Shown here: positions 1 to 7,617 of the stretch, piece by piece
Numbering within the stretch: position 1 is the stretch's first letter
Layout of the letters: each line of letters begins with the position of its first letter
Assembly (NCBI GenBank): GCA_023227825.1
Contig: JALOCJ010000004.1
Span: 124,001 to 188,000, forward strand
Reading direction: 5' to 3'
DNA length: 64,000 bases
DNA from: Candidatus Cloacimonas sp.
Lineage (GTDB): Bacteria; Cloacimonadota; Cloacimonadia; Cloacimonadales; Cloacimonadaceae
Program-made: the position numbers and the translations under genes
Notes under the pieces: model-generated
Told to the model about the DNA's origin: nothing
Databases searched by the model: none
Seen by the model: the letters and a program-made list of their open reading frames with translations, nothing else

Positions 1-80
1 AGTGGCAATCCGTTAAAACAGTTTTTCTTTGCTGCTTGCATAAATTTCCCCGGGTTCATTTTGACAATCCTGTATTCCAT

Positions 81-110
81 AAAATCTGCGCTATCTGCGA
101 AATCTGTATG
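81..110. repeat. Dispersed ATCTGYG-type short tandem repeat
   Basis: Three near-copies of a 9-10 base unit of the form AATCTGCG/TATCTGCG/AATCTGTA lie in a row. The same motif recurs in other gene-free stretches of this window (around 4540-4570, 35450-35485, 55510-55605 and 59415-59460). It carries no open frame. The rest of bases 1-166 shows no gene. Confidence 0.6.
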
Positions 111-147
111 AAATAAAGCGTAGAAAGTCCTTAGCTATCTTGTAGTA

Positions 148-164
148 GGAGGACAGTGTCCTCC
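148..164. repeat. Short perfect palindrome just after glyA
   Basis: GGAGGACA-g-TGTCCTCC is a perfect inverted repeat two bases past the glyA stop codon. On the minus strand it could form a hairpin at the mRNA 3' end, but no U-tract follows, so a classical terminator is not supported. Related palindromes sit at 25190-25209 and, inside a gene, at 51786-51803. Confidence 0.55.
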
Positions 165-166
165 GA

Positions 167-1459
167 TTACAGTTCAGGATAGAGAGGAAACTTATCCGTT
201 AAAGAATGAACTTCTGTTTTCATTTCTTGCAGGTATTCCTCATTATCAATATGCTCGTAAACCCTTTTAATATAATCAGCAATCAGTTCCATTTCCGCTT
301 TTCCCATTCCGCGAGTAGTTACAGCAGGAGTTCCTAAACGAATTCCGGAAGCAACAAAAGGACTTCTGGTATCAAAAGGAACAGTATTTTTATTAGCAGT
401 AATTCCTGCTTTATCAAGTGCTTCTTCCATTTTTTTGCCACTGGGGCTGCCATTTATTTCGGGTCCTAAATCAATCAGCAGCAGGTGAGTATCGGTTCCT
501 CCGGAAACAAGTTTAAAGCCGTTTTTAATTAAAGCATTAGATAAGGTCTCAGCATTTTCTATAACTTTTTGCTGATAGATTTTAAATTCCGGCTGCAGTG
601 CTTCCTGAAAAGCAACTGCTTTAGCGGCAATAATATGCATTAGAGGACCTCCTTGCACACCGGGAAAAACCTTACTATCTACCTCTTTAGCAAATTCTTC
701 TTTGCATAAAATAAGCCCGGCACGCGGTCCTCGTAAGGTCTTATGAGTTGTGGAAGTAACAATATCAGCATAAGGAACCGGGCTTTGATGTAAACCAACA
801 GCAACAAGTCCTGCAATATGAGCCATATCAACCATAAGCTTAGCTCCAACTTTATCAGCAATTTCGCGAAATCTGGCAAAATCCAATTTCCGGGGATAGG
901 CAGAAGCTCCAGCTAAAATCATTTGTGGTTTATGTTCCAAAGCTAATGCTTCCAGTTCATCATAATCCAATTGTTCCGTCTCTTTATTTACAGTGTAAGG
1001 AACAATATTATATAGCTGACCGCTGAAAGAAAGAGGATGACCATGGGTTAAATGACCCCCATGAGAAAGTTCCAAAGCCATAACTGTATCCCCTGGTTTA
1101 ACAAGTGTAAAATAAGCAGCCATATTTGCCTGGGAACCGCTATGGGGTTGAACATTTATATGGTCAGCTCCAAAAATTTGTTTTGCCCGCTCAATGGCTA
1201 AGCGTTCAGCATCGTTGATAAATTCACAGCCGCCATAATATCTACCATAAAGGTTGTAATTAATAGCGCCGGTTTTTTTACTCCAACGGTAGGGATAGCC
1301 CTCAGCATATTTATTGGTCATCACACAACCTTGAGCTTCCAAAACAGCCAGGGAAGTAAAATTCTCACTGGCAATCAGTTCCAGATTTTCCCGCTCTCTT
1401 TTCAGTTCATTCATAATGGCAGCGTAAATTTCGGGATCGGTTTTTTGAATGTGGTTCAT
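167..1459 (-). CDS. glyA: Serine hydroxymethyltransferase
   Basis: This PLP enzyme interconverts serine plus tetrahydrofolate with glycine plus 5,10-methylene-THF in the cytosol. The 430-residue frame carries the family signatures LIASENF near residue 30, AEGYP at 52, HSGSQAN near 105 and the PLP-lysine segment TSTTHKTLRGPR near 245. The length is about right for bacterial GlyA (410-430). One oddity is visible. Bacterial enzymes usually read AEGYPGKRYYGGCE, but here about 15 extra residues (57-71, rich in Y, K and N) separate AEGYP from RYYGGCE, next to the substrate-binding tyrosines. The start ATG overlaps the rpiB stop by one base, so the gene is translationally coupled as the last gene of a five-gene minus-strand operon. 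Confidence 0.96.
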   Translation of the reverse strand: MNHIQKTDPEIYAAIMNELKRERENLELIASENFTSLAVLEAQGCVMTNKYAEGYPYRWSKKTGAINYNLYGRYYGGCEFINDAERLAIERAKQIFGADHINVQPHSGSQANMAAYFTLVKPGDTVMALELSHGGHLTHGHPLSFSGQLYNIVPYTVNKETEQLDYDELEALALEHKPQMILAGASAYPRKLDFARFREIADKVGAKLMVDMAHIAGLVAVGLHQSPVPYADIVTSTTHKTLRGPRAGLILCKEEFAKEVDSKVFPGVQGGPLMHIIAAKAVAFQEALQPEFKIYQQKVIENAETLSNALIKNGFKLVSGGTDTHLLLIDLGPEINGSPSGKKMEEALDKAGITANKNTVPFDTRSPFVASGIRLGTPAVTTRGMGKAEMELIADYIKRVYEHIDNEEYLQEMKTEVHSLTDKFPLYPEL

Positions 1460-1890
1460 TACCTTTCTCCTTGATGTATTTTATTAATTCTGTTTAAATG
1501 CCTTTTACCCTCAAAAGAGGTGTTCAGCCAGACATTAGTAATATCTATGGCATAAGGAATGGCTGTAAATCTTCCTGCCAGGACCAAAATATTAGAATCG
1601 TTATGCAATCTTGATAGGCGAGCTATATCTGTATTTCCGCATAAAGCTGCTCTGATTCCAGGAACTTTATTGGCAGTTATACTCATTCCTATTCCACTGC
1701 CGCAAATTAAGATACCCTTATCACATTTTCCTTCTGCAACTGCTTTAGCTGCAGGATAACCGGTATCGGGATAATCCATACTTTCTGTACTGTTTGTGCC
1801 AAAATCTACAAATTCTATTTCAGGAAAGGCACTTTTTATGGCTTCTTTCATTTCAAAACCAGCATGGTCAGAACCAATTGCTATTTTCAT
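1459..1890 (-). CDS. rpiB: Ribose-5-phosphate isomerase B
   Basis: Interconverts ribose 5-phosphate and ribulose 5-phosphate in the non-oxidative pentose phosphate pathway. The 143-residue protein starts MKIAIGSDHAGFEMK (Asp-His pair of RpiB) and carries ICGSGIGMSITANK, with the catalytic cysteine, followed by GIRAALC and the DSNILVLAGR segment. I chose the start at 1890 over one seven codons upstream because GGCGGAGG lies just before it and because its ATG overlaps the stop of the upstream ptb gene as ATGA. The gene sits between ptb and glyA in a coupled operon. Confidence 0.94.
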   Translation of the reverse strand: MKIAIGSDHAGFEMKEAIKSAFPEIEFVDFGTNSTESMDYPDTGYPAAKAVAEGKCDKGILICGSGIGMSITANKVPGIRAALCGNTDIARLSRLHNDSNILVLAGRFTAIPYAIDITNVWLNTSFEGKRHLNRINKIHQGER

Positions 1891-2795
1891 TTTTCCTCCG
1901 CCATTAAACAAGATAGTGCAATACAGTAATATTTGGACTTTTCACTTTCACTACGGCTCATAACAATAACAGGTTTTGTCGTTCCGCAAATTAAACCTGC
2001 CAATTCTGCGTCTCCAAAAAGCATTAGTCCTTTATAAAAACTATTAGCACTTTCCAGATTGGGAAAAATTAAAATATCCGCATCTCCTTCTAAGGGACTT
2101 GGAATTCCTTTAATTGCAAGGGAGCCAGGATCACAGGCAAGAAAAATATCCAAAGGTCCATCTATAATGCAGTTTTTTATTTGACCTCTTTCTGCCATTT
2201 TGCATAGAAGAGCATAATCCAGGGTCTCTGGCATTGAAGGACTAACTTTTTCGGTAGCAGATATTAATGCCACTCTCGGTTTTTCAATACCAAATCGTCT
2301 TGCCATAGTCACACTGTAATTGATCATCGCTATTTTCTGGTCTAAATCCGGGTTAATTAAGACAGCTGTATCGCTAACAAAAAGCAGTTTATGGTATTTT
2401 GGGATTTCCAAAGCACAGGTATAACTCATCACTGCTTTTGGGGGTAAAAGTCCCTGTTCTTTATCCAGAACTGCCTTTAAGAAAGTATCTGTTCCTACAA
2501 GTCCTTTCATTAAAACATCCGCTTCTTCATTACGAACCATTCTAACTGCTTCTTTTACAGCTTGGGCTGGTTCCGTTATATTCTTTATTTCAACTTGATT
2601 AGAAACAATATCAGAGGTCAGCAGCTCTTTAATTTTAGTTTCGTTACCAATCAAAACAGGATAAATAAAGTCATCTTTAATAGCTTGTAAAATAGCATTA
2701 ATTGTATTACTATCTTCGGCAACAGCAACAGCAATGCGCGTTTTTTTGCCGCTGTTTTTTGCTTTTTCTGCAAGTTCTTTAAGTTTAGTAATCAT
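1887..2795 (-). CDS. ptb: Phosphate acetyl/butyryltransferase family enzyme (copy 1)
   Basis: A member of the PTA_PTB family, which transfers an acyl group between CoA and phosphate and so links acyl-CoA to substrate-level ATP formation by an acyl kinase. The 302-residue size and the segments EADVLMKGLVGTDTFLKAVL, HKLLFVSDTAVLINPDLDQK and GPLDIFLACDPGSLAIKGI fit phosphate butyryltransferase rather than the longer acetyltransferases. No butyrate or acetate kinase lies in the window, so the acyl substrate cannot be fixed from context. The gene lies two bases downstream of a paralogue (2798-3700) and overlaps rpiB by four bases. A third paralogue is at 15745. Confidence 0.85.
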   Translation of the reverse strand: MITKLKELAEKAKNSGKKTRIAVAVAEDSNTINAILQAIKDDFIYPVLIGNETKIKELLTSDIVSNQVEIKNITEPAQAVKEAVRMVRNEEADVLMKGLVGTDTFLKAVLDKEQGLLPPKAVMSYTCALEIPKYHKLLFVSDTAVLINPDLDQKIAMINYSVTMARRFGIEKPRVALISATEKVSPSMPETLDYALLCKMAERGQIKNCIIDGPLDIFLACDPGSLAIKGIPSPLEGDADILIFPNLESANSFYKGLMLFGDAELAGLICGTTKPVIVMSRSESEKSKYYCIALSCLMAEEK

Positions 2796-2797
2796 TT

Positions 2798-3700
2798 TTA
2801 TGCCAACATTGCTGCTAAAGTTATAGAATACAATTTACTGCGTTCTCCATCACCCCTGGAAGTTAACACACAGGGAACTCTTGCTCCCATAACTATTGCT
2901 CCCAGTTCACTTTTCAATAGCCTAATAACTGTTTTATAAAAAGTGTTACCAGCTTCAATATTGGGAAAGAGAATACAATCAGCATCTCCACAAACAGGAC
3001 TATCCACACCTTTAATAAGTGCACTTTCCCTGTCAATAATCATATCAAATCCCAAAGGACCTTCTACAATAGCTCCTTTAATTTGACCGCGATGAGCCAT
3101 TTTGGCAATTAAAGCTGCTTCTACCGAAGAAGGAATTTTGGGAAGGACTTGTTCGCTGGCAGAAAGAATTCCTACTTTCGGATTTTCTATGCCTAAAATA
3201 TGAGCCGTTTTAATCAAATAATTGGTGATGGCAATTTTCTGATTTAAATCGGGCAGGGGAATTACAGCTACATCACCAACAATCAACAATTTATGATAAT
3301 TCTTCGGTTCGGTAACTGTTACATGAGAAAGAATAGCTCCCGGATCCATCAATCCACATTCCTTATTCAAAATTGCTTTCATATAGCGGTCTGTAGAAAG
3401 AAGACCTTTCATTAAAAAATCGCCTTCACCTTTGTTAATCATCTCTACAGCTAAGGCAGCGGACTTAACATCGGTTGGGCAATGGACAATGTTAAATTGT
3501 GAACAATCAAGATTGTGCTCCCGACATACGGAAAGTATCAATTTTTCATCGCCAACTAAGGTTGCATCAACCAGACCCATTTCTACTGCCATATAGGCGG
3601 CTAAAATAGTATGGGAATCAACACCCCAGGCAGCTACTAAACGTTTTTTAGGTCTGGTAGCTAAAACATCGAACATTTGGTCAAGTTTACTGATTTGCAT
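2798..3700 (-). CDS. ptb: Phosphate acetyl/butyryltransferase family enzyme (copy 2)
   Basis: A paralogue of the next gene with the same 300-residue architecture. Recognisable segments are GEGDFLMKGLLSTDRYMKAI, HKLLIVGDVAVIPLPDLNQK, a VGILSASEQVLPK stretch and GPLGFDMIIDRESALIKG. The proteins are clearly homologous but not close copies, so an old duplication with different acyl-CoA preference is plausible. That preference is inference. Expected activity is reversible acyl-CoA + phosphate = acyl phosphate + CoA. The gene ends two bases before copy 1 begins, so the pair is translated together. Confidence 0.83.
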   Translation of the reverse strand: MQISKLDQMFDVLATRPKKRLVAAWGVDSHTILAAYMAVEMGLVDATLVGDEKLILSVCREHNLDCSQFNIVHCPTDVKSAALAVEMINKGEGDFLMKGLLSTDRYMKAILNKECGLMDPGAILSHVTVTEPKNYHKLLIVGDVAVIPLPDLNQKIAITNYLIKTAHILGIENPKVGILSASEQVLPKIPSSVEAALIAKMAHRGQIKGAIVEGPLGFDMIIDRESALIKGVDSPVCGDADCILFPNIEAGNTFYKTVIRLLKSELGAIVMGARVPCVLTSRGDGERSKLYSITLAAMLA

Positions 3701-3713
3701 AGTTTTTTATCCT

Positions 3714-4262
3714 TTATTTCTTTATTACTAATAATCTGCGGGTATCACTATAGACAATGGCTAAATCCTGAATTTTATAGAGATTCAATTTCCCTAGAGT
3801 TTTTTCTTCTTCCCCTATAATTTTACTCTGTAAAAAGAAATCTGCACCACTTTGTTTTACCAATTGCAATATTTCTTCCGGATTTTCCGATAAAGTAAAA
3901 ACTGAATCCCCTAAAACGAGATTAACTGCCTTTGTTTGCAGTAAGTTAGTACGATATGACGCGTTAATATTTTCACCCTGTTTCTGTAAAGAAGGTTCTG
4001 TTTCCGGAGGACATAGAAAAATAAGAGAGCTACGATTTTTTCCCAAACTGGTAAACTTGCCACCTGTTAAAAACGCTTGAATACACTCCACCGCATTAAA
4101 AGAAAAAGATTCCAATTCTTCCGCTGCTCTACTGTTTGCAGAAGTTTTCGGTTCTAAAAAAATAATGCTTTTTTCTTCTCCCGTTCTGCTTTCGGGTATA
4201 TTGGCACAAGCAAAACTAAACAGGGTTAAAGTGCAAATAACGGTTAGGTTTAATAAATGCAT
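3714..4262 (-). CDS. Putative lipoprotein of unknown function
   Basis: The frame is open further upstream, but I place the start at 4262. There AGGAAG precedes the ATG and the product begins with a typical lipoprotein signal (hydrophobic run LLNLTVICTLTLFSFAC, cysteine at about residue 19). The mature part of about 160 residues is not recognised by me. Its middle includes SLGKNRSSLIFLCPPE and its end LAIVYSDTRRLLVIKK. The protein is probably anchored on the periplasmic side of a membrane. It is the first gene of the lipoprotein-ptb-ptb-rpiB-glyA run, 13 bases before ptb copy 2. No function should be inferred from that position. Confidence 0.6.
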   Translation of the reverse strand: MHLLNLTVICTLTLFSFACANIPESRTGEEKSIIFLEPKTSANSRAAEELESFSFNAVECIQAFLTGGKFTSLGKNRSSLIFLCPPETEPSLQKQGENINASYRTNLLQTKAVNLVLGDSVFTLSENPEEILQLVKQSGADFFLQSKIIGEEEKTLGKLNLYKIQDLAIVYSDTRRLLVIKK

Positions 4263-4438
4263 TTTCTTCCTGTTAGTGCAACTGTTTACAGTTAAGCAAA
4301 TTAACTTCATTTCATAGCGTCTCAAAACCATTTTGTTCTTTATGTTAATAATTCCTTATTTTGTCAAGATTTGTTTTCTGGGTTTTTCACAATTATTGCT
4401 TTGAGCATAATCTATTCAATCGCAGGAGCTATTATTAT

Positions 4439-4575
4439 CAAGGACTTAGTTAAAAATGAAGAAGGATAAATGAAAAAGGAGAAATAAAATGGAGAAGGGA
4501 AAATGGAAAATTGAGAATTAGAAAAGAAAAATTAAAAATTAAAAATCTGTGTTATCTGTGTAATCTGTGAGAGAT
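4439..4575. repeat. A-rich degenerate repeats and ATCTGTG units
   Basis: The gene-free stretch 4332-5144 starts with A-rich GGAGAA/ATGGAAAA-type degenerate repeats. These are followed by ATCTGTG units of the kind seen at 81-110. Nothing coding is supported here. The rest of the gap holds the long dispersed repeat at 4671-4886 and the arsR promoter. Confidence 0.45.
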
Positions 4576-4670
4576 ATAAATTACTACTTAAAAAATACTT
4601 AAATATCAAACTGTTATAATCCTTATAGCTGCTCTCTTATTTTCTACCTGTTGCCTGGTCATTTCTTTAA

Positions 4671-4886
4671 TGACTCTTTAACGACTCTTTAACGATTCTT
4701 TAACTTTGTTAAGGAGTCGTTAAAGAAGTGTTAATGCAGCATAAAAGATGCAACTTGGCAGGAAATAAGGCACTGTCTAAAAACAGGTAAAAGTTGCCCA
4801 AATTGCAAGCTAAGTTATTGTAATAGAGAATAAATTTTATATTTTGAACACTATAAATTATGAACAGGCAATAGGGAAAAAAGGTT
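4671..4886 (+). repeat. Dispersed ~215-bp repeat, copy 1
   Basis: This block matches 34927-35151 in the same orientation over almost its whole length, with scattered substitutions. It begins with reiterated CTTTAAC/GTTAAAG elements. These include the inverted repeat TTCTTTAAC...GTTAAAGAA with a 14-base centre at about 4696-4727. Both copies run through GTTAATGCAGCATAAAAGAT and end in TGAACAGGCAA followed by GGAAAAAAAGGTT. A partial third copy of the hairpin part lies near 55688-55735. No conserved open frame is evident, so it looks like a non-coding mobile repeat or a structured RNA element. Confidence 0.7.
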
Positions 4887-5144
4887 AAGGCAAATTCTTT
4901 CTGCGTCAATTCCTTTTCGCTGCTGACATTTTTCCCCTTTACGGGATGGTAGATATATTGCATAAAAATCTCAGGATTGTTACTTTCGCAGAAATCTACA
5001 TCAGACAGGAAAATATTTATGCCTTTTCAATGTGAAAACTATATTATATATCCTGTTTACCTAAGCGGAATTCAGTAACCCAATAGTTCCATAACGCTAC
5101 AAAATAATTCAAATGAATTGGACTGGATTCAGCAAAGATTTTTC

Positions 5145-5174
5145 TTGACGGGAAATCGTGTTTATCAATATATG
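5145..5174 (+). promoter_or_regulatory. Probable sigma70 promoter of arsR-ATPase operon
   Basis: TTGACG at 5145-5150 is followed at an 18-base spacing by TATATG (5169-5174). The -10 region lies inside the palindromic operator, which is the usual arrangement for a repressor that blocks polymerase. The start codon of arsR is 26 bases further on. Confidence 0.6.
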
Positions 5175-5190
5175 AACATATACTCATATA
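5169..5190. promoter_or_regulatory. ArsR/SmtB-type operator palindrome
   Basis: The 22-base sequence from 5169 matches its own reverse complement at 18 positions. It has the TGAAC/A...T/CTCA arrangement typical of SmtB, CzrA and ZiaR operators. It overlaps the -10 box and ends one base before the ribosome binding site GGAG. It should bind the repressor encoded immediately downstream, giving metal-inducible autoregulation. Confidence 0.75.
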
Positions 5191-5199
5191 GGAGCCGAA

Positions 5200-5553
5200 A
5201 TGAAAAAACAAAACTGTTTATGCAAAAACATTTCTCCGGAAGAAATGGAAGACATAAAGACGCATATACCCGAAGATAAAACTATACAAGTAATGGCTGA
5301 TTTCTTCAAGCTTTTCGGAGATGGAACCCGTCTGAAAATATTGTATTATCTTTCCAGACACGAATTGTGTGTGGCGGATTTAGCACTTTTAGTTAATATG
5401 CAGCAATCAGCAATTTCGCATCAGCTTATGTTATTGCGTTTACATCGTCTGGTAAAATATCGCAAGGAAAGCACAACAACTTACTATTCATTGGATGATG
5501 AACATATTAACAGTATTTTTAAAGTAGCGCTGGAGCATTTACAGGAGCAGTAA
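5200..5553 (+). CDS. ArsR/SmtB-family metal-sensing repressor
   Basis: A 117-residue winged-helix repressor that should release DNA when it binds a metal ion such as Zn, Cd or Pb. The recognition helix region reads QQSAISHQLMLLRLHRLV. Two possible metal sites can be seen. One is CadC-like (alpha3N), with Cys6 and Cys8 near the N-terminus plus Cys57 in ELCVADLA, although the second cysteine of the usual ELCVCDLA is alanine. The other is a CzrA-like alpha5 site with Asp100, His102 and His113, where the fourth ligand position holds Gln116. The ATPase start codon follows its stop directly, so both genes form one transcript under the operator at 5169-5190. Confidence 0.9.
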   Translation: MKKQNCLCKNISPEEMEDIKTHIPEDKTIQVMADFFKLFGDGTRLKILYYLSRHELCVADLALLVNMQQSAISHQLMLLRLHRLVKYRKESTTTYYSLDDEHINSIFKVALEHLQEQ

Positions 5554-7617
5554 ATGGTTATTGAAGAATATGATGTTCACAATCTTGATTGTCCCGATTG
5601 CGGAGCTAAAATAGAAGCGGAGATAAACAATCTGGAGGAAGTGGAAAGTGCTAATTTGGATTTTATCAATAAACGCCTTACCATTGAATACATTGAAAAA
5701 GTGGATAATCCTCTGAAACGCTTAAATGCTATAGCGAGCAAGATTGATCCTGATATTCAATTTACTCTGGCAGGTTGGGAAGAAGGACAGTCAGAAAATA
5801 AACCCTGGTTTATTATTTTAGCTATTTTGCTGTTGACTTTCAGTTTATTCTTAAGCGCTCCGTTTTCATCTATTTTAGGTATTATTGCTTATCTTATTGC
5901 CGGTCATAAAGTTATTAAAAAGGCATTGAAAGAAATAGCATCTCGCCAAATATTTACTGAGAATTTTTTGATGACTTTGGCTACACTGGGAGCTTTATAT
6001 TTAGGTGAACTGATTGAAGCATCGGCAGTTATGATTCTATATGAAATAGGATTATATGGGGAAAGTAGAGCTATTGCCAAAAGCCGTAAAAATTTGCAAT
6101 CGCTTCTTATGTTAAAACCCGAAAAAGCACATCTGAAAACAGAATCAGGCATAGAGGACCAGAAATTGAATACAATCCAAAAAGACCAGATTATCCTGGT
6201 TTATGCAGGTGAACGAATTCCTCTGGATGGAGTTGTTATAAAAGGAGAATCAACTGTTGATACTTCTTCTTTAACGGGAGAAGCAATTCCTGTTTTTGTA
6301 GAACCAAAGTCCACAGTTTTTGCCGGATTTTTGAATGGTGGTGGAATTCTGGAAATTCAAGCCCAAAATACTGAAGCGGAAAGTATGGTTTCCCGCATCA
6401 TAAAACTCATTGAAAATGCCAGTTCTAAAAAGTCAGATACCGAAAAGTTTATGACCCGTTTTGCCAGATATTATACACCAGCAGTTGTTTTAGCAGCAGT
6501 TTTAGTTTTTGTTATTCCTATGATATTAGGTTACAATTACACTATCTGGTTGCAGCGTGCTCTTATTTTTTTGGTTGTTTCTTGTCCTTGTGCCCTGGTA
6601 ATTTCCATACCTTTAACTTATTATATCGGGATAGGAAAATCCGCTAAAACGGGTATCATTTTCAAAGGGAGTATTTATCTTGATTTACTGAACAGGGTTA
6701 AGACCCTGATTTTTGATAAAACAGGAACTTTAACTACCGGTGAATTGCATATTGCCGAAACAAAAACTGCTCCTGATATTGACCAGAATGAATTGCAACT
6801 AAGCACCTGGCTTTGCGAATGGACATCATCCCATCCTTTTGCGAAAGCAATTAAAAAAGCATTTTCTTACAAATTTGAGCCCTCCAAGGTAGATGCTTTT
6901 TCCGAATTTCCTGGAAAAGGAATTCTACTGGTTTATAACAAAGACCGTTATCTTTGCGGGAGTGAAATTTTTTTACAGTCATTCGGTTTTATAAATTTGC
7001 TTGATGCGGGCGATTACAGTGTTGTTCATACAGTTAAAAATGATATTTATCTGGGTTGTATCAGTTTTGTTGATGAATTGAAACCGGGAATGAAAGAAGT
7101 GGTAAAAACACTTAAACAAATGGGTATAAAACACTTAAGCGTTTTATCCGGAGACCGCATTCCTAAAGTTGAAAAAGTTGCTAAAGAATTGGATTTGGAT
7201 AGTTTTTATGCTTCCTTAACCCCCGAAAGCAAATTAACTAAACTGGAAGAAATAATAAATTCCAGTAAAGATAAGGTTGCTTATTGCGGAGATGGATTAA
7301 ATGATGCTCCTGTTTTAGCCAGAGCAGATGTAGGAATCGCTATGGGAAAAATTGGCGCTCAGGCATCTATTGAAACAGCTGATGTGGTTTTACTGAACGA
7401 TAAACCCGAACAATTAAAAAGTGCTTTCGGCATTTCTAAACAAACCAATAAAATTGTTTGGCAGAATATTTTCCTGGCTTTAAGCATTAAAATGCTGGTT
7501 ATGATTTTGGGAGTTGCCGGTTTGGCTCAGCTTTGGGAAGCTGTAATTGCCGATGTAGGTGTTACTTTACTGGTTATTTTCAATTCCTTGAGAATAATGA
7601 AACACCCGGAAGGTTGA
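5554..7617 (+). CDS. Zn/Cd/Pb-exporting P1B-type ATPase
   Basis: An inner-membrane pump that exports divalent soft metals at the cost of ATP. The 687-residue protein has an N-terminal HMA domain with CPDC (Cys13, Cys16), membrane helices from about residue 85 and the CPC metal-passage motif at 344-346. It also has DKTGT with phosphorylated Asp388, the nucleotide-domain SHPFAKA motif and GDGLNDAPV. The last helix segment ADVGVTLLVIFNSLRI contains the Asp typical of ZntA/CadA pumps, which separates it from copper pumps. The C-terminus KHPEG-stop is encoded by the first unit of the hairpin array, so the repeat has replaced or supplied the gene end. It is co-transcribed with the ArsR repressor. 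Confidence 0.93.
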   Translation: MVIEEYDVHNLDCPDCGAKIEAEINNLEEVESANLDFINKRLTIEYIEKVDNPLKRLNAIASKIDPDIQFTLAGWEEGQSENKPWFIILAILLLTFSLFLSAPFSSILGIIAYLIAGHKVIKKALKEIASRQIFTENFLMTLATLGALYLGELIEASAVMILYEIGLYGESRAIAKSRKNLQSLLMLKPEKAHLKTESGIEDQKLNTIQKDQIILVYAGERIPLDGVVIKGESTVDTSSLTGEAIPVFVEPKSTVFAGFLNGGGILEIQAQNTEAESMVSRIIKLIENASSKKSDTEKFMTRFARYYTPAVVLAAVLVFVIPMILGYNYTIWLQRALIFLVVSCPCALVISIPLTYYIGIGKSAKTGIIFKGSIYLDLLNRVKTLIFDKTGTLTTGELHIAETKTAPDIDQNELQLSTWLCEWTSSHPFAKAIKKAFSYKFEPSKVDAFSEFPGKGILLVYNKDRYLCGSEIFLQSFGFINLLDAGDYSVVHTVKNDIYLGCISFVDELKPGMKEVVKTLKQMGIKHLSVLSGDRIPKVEKVAKELDLDSFYASLTPESKLTKLEEIINSSKDKVAYCGDGLNDAPVLARADVGIAMGKIGAQASIETADVVLLNDKPEQLKSAFGISKQTNKIVWQNIFLALSIKMLVMILGVAGLAQLWEAVIADVGVTLLVIFNSLRIMKHPEG

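Noticed and set aside
4709..4963. 84-residue frame on the minus strand
   Set aside because: It lies in the dispersed repeat. The other copy (34927-35151) does not keep the frame, and the product has no protein-like pattern.
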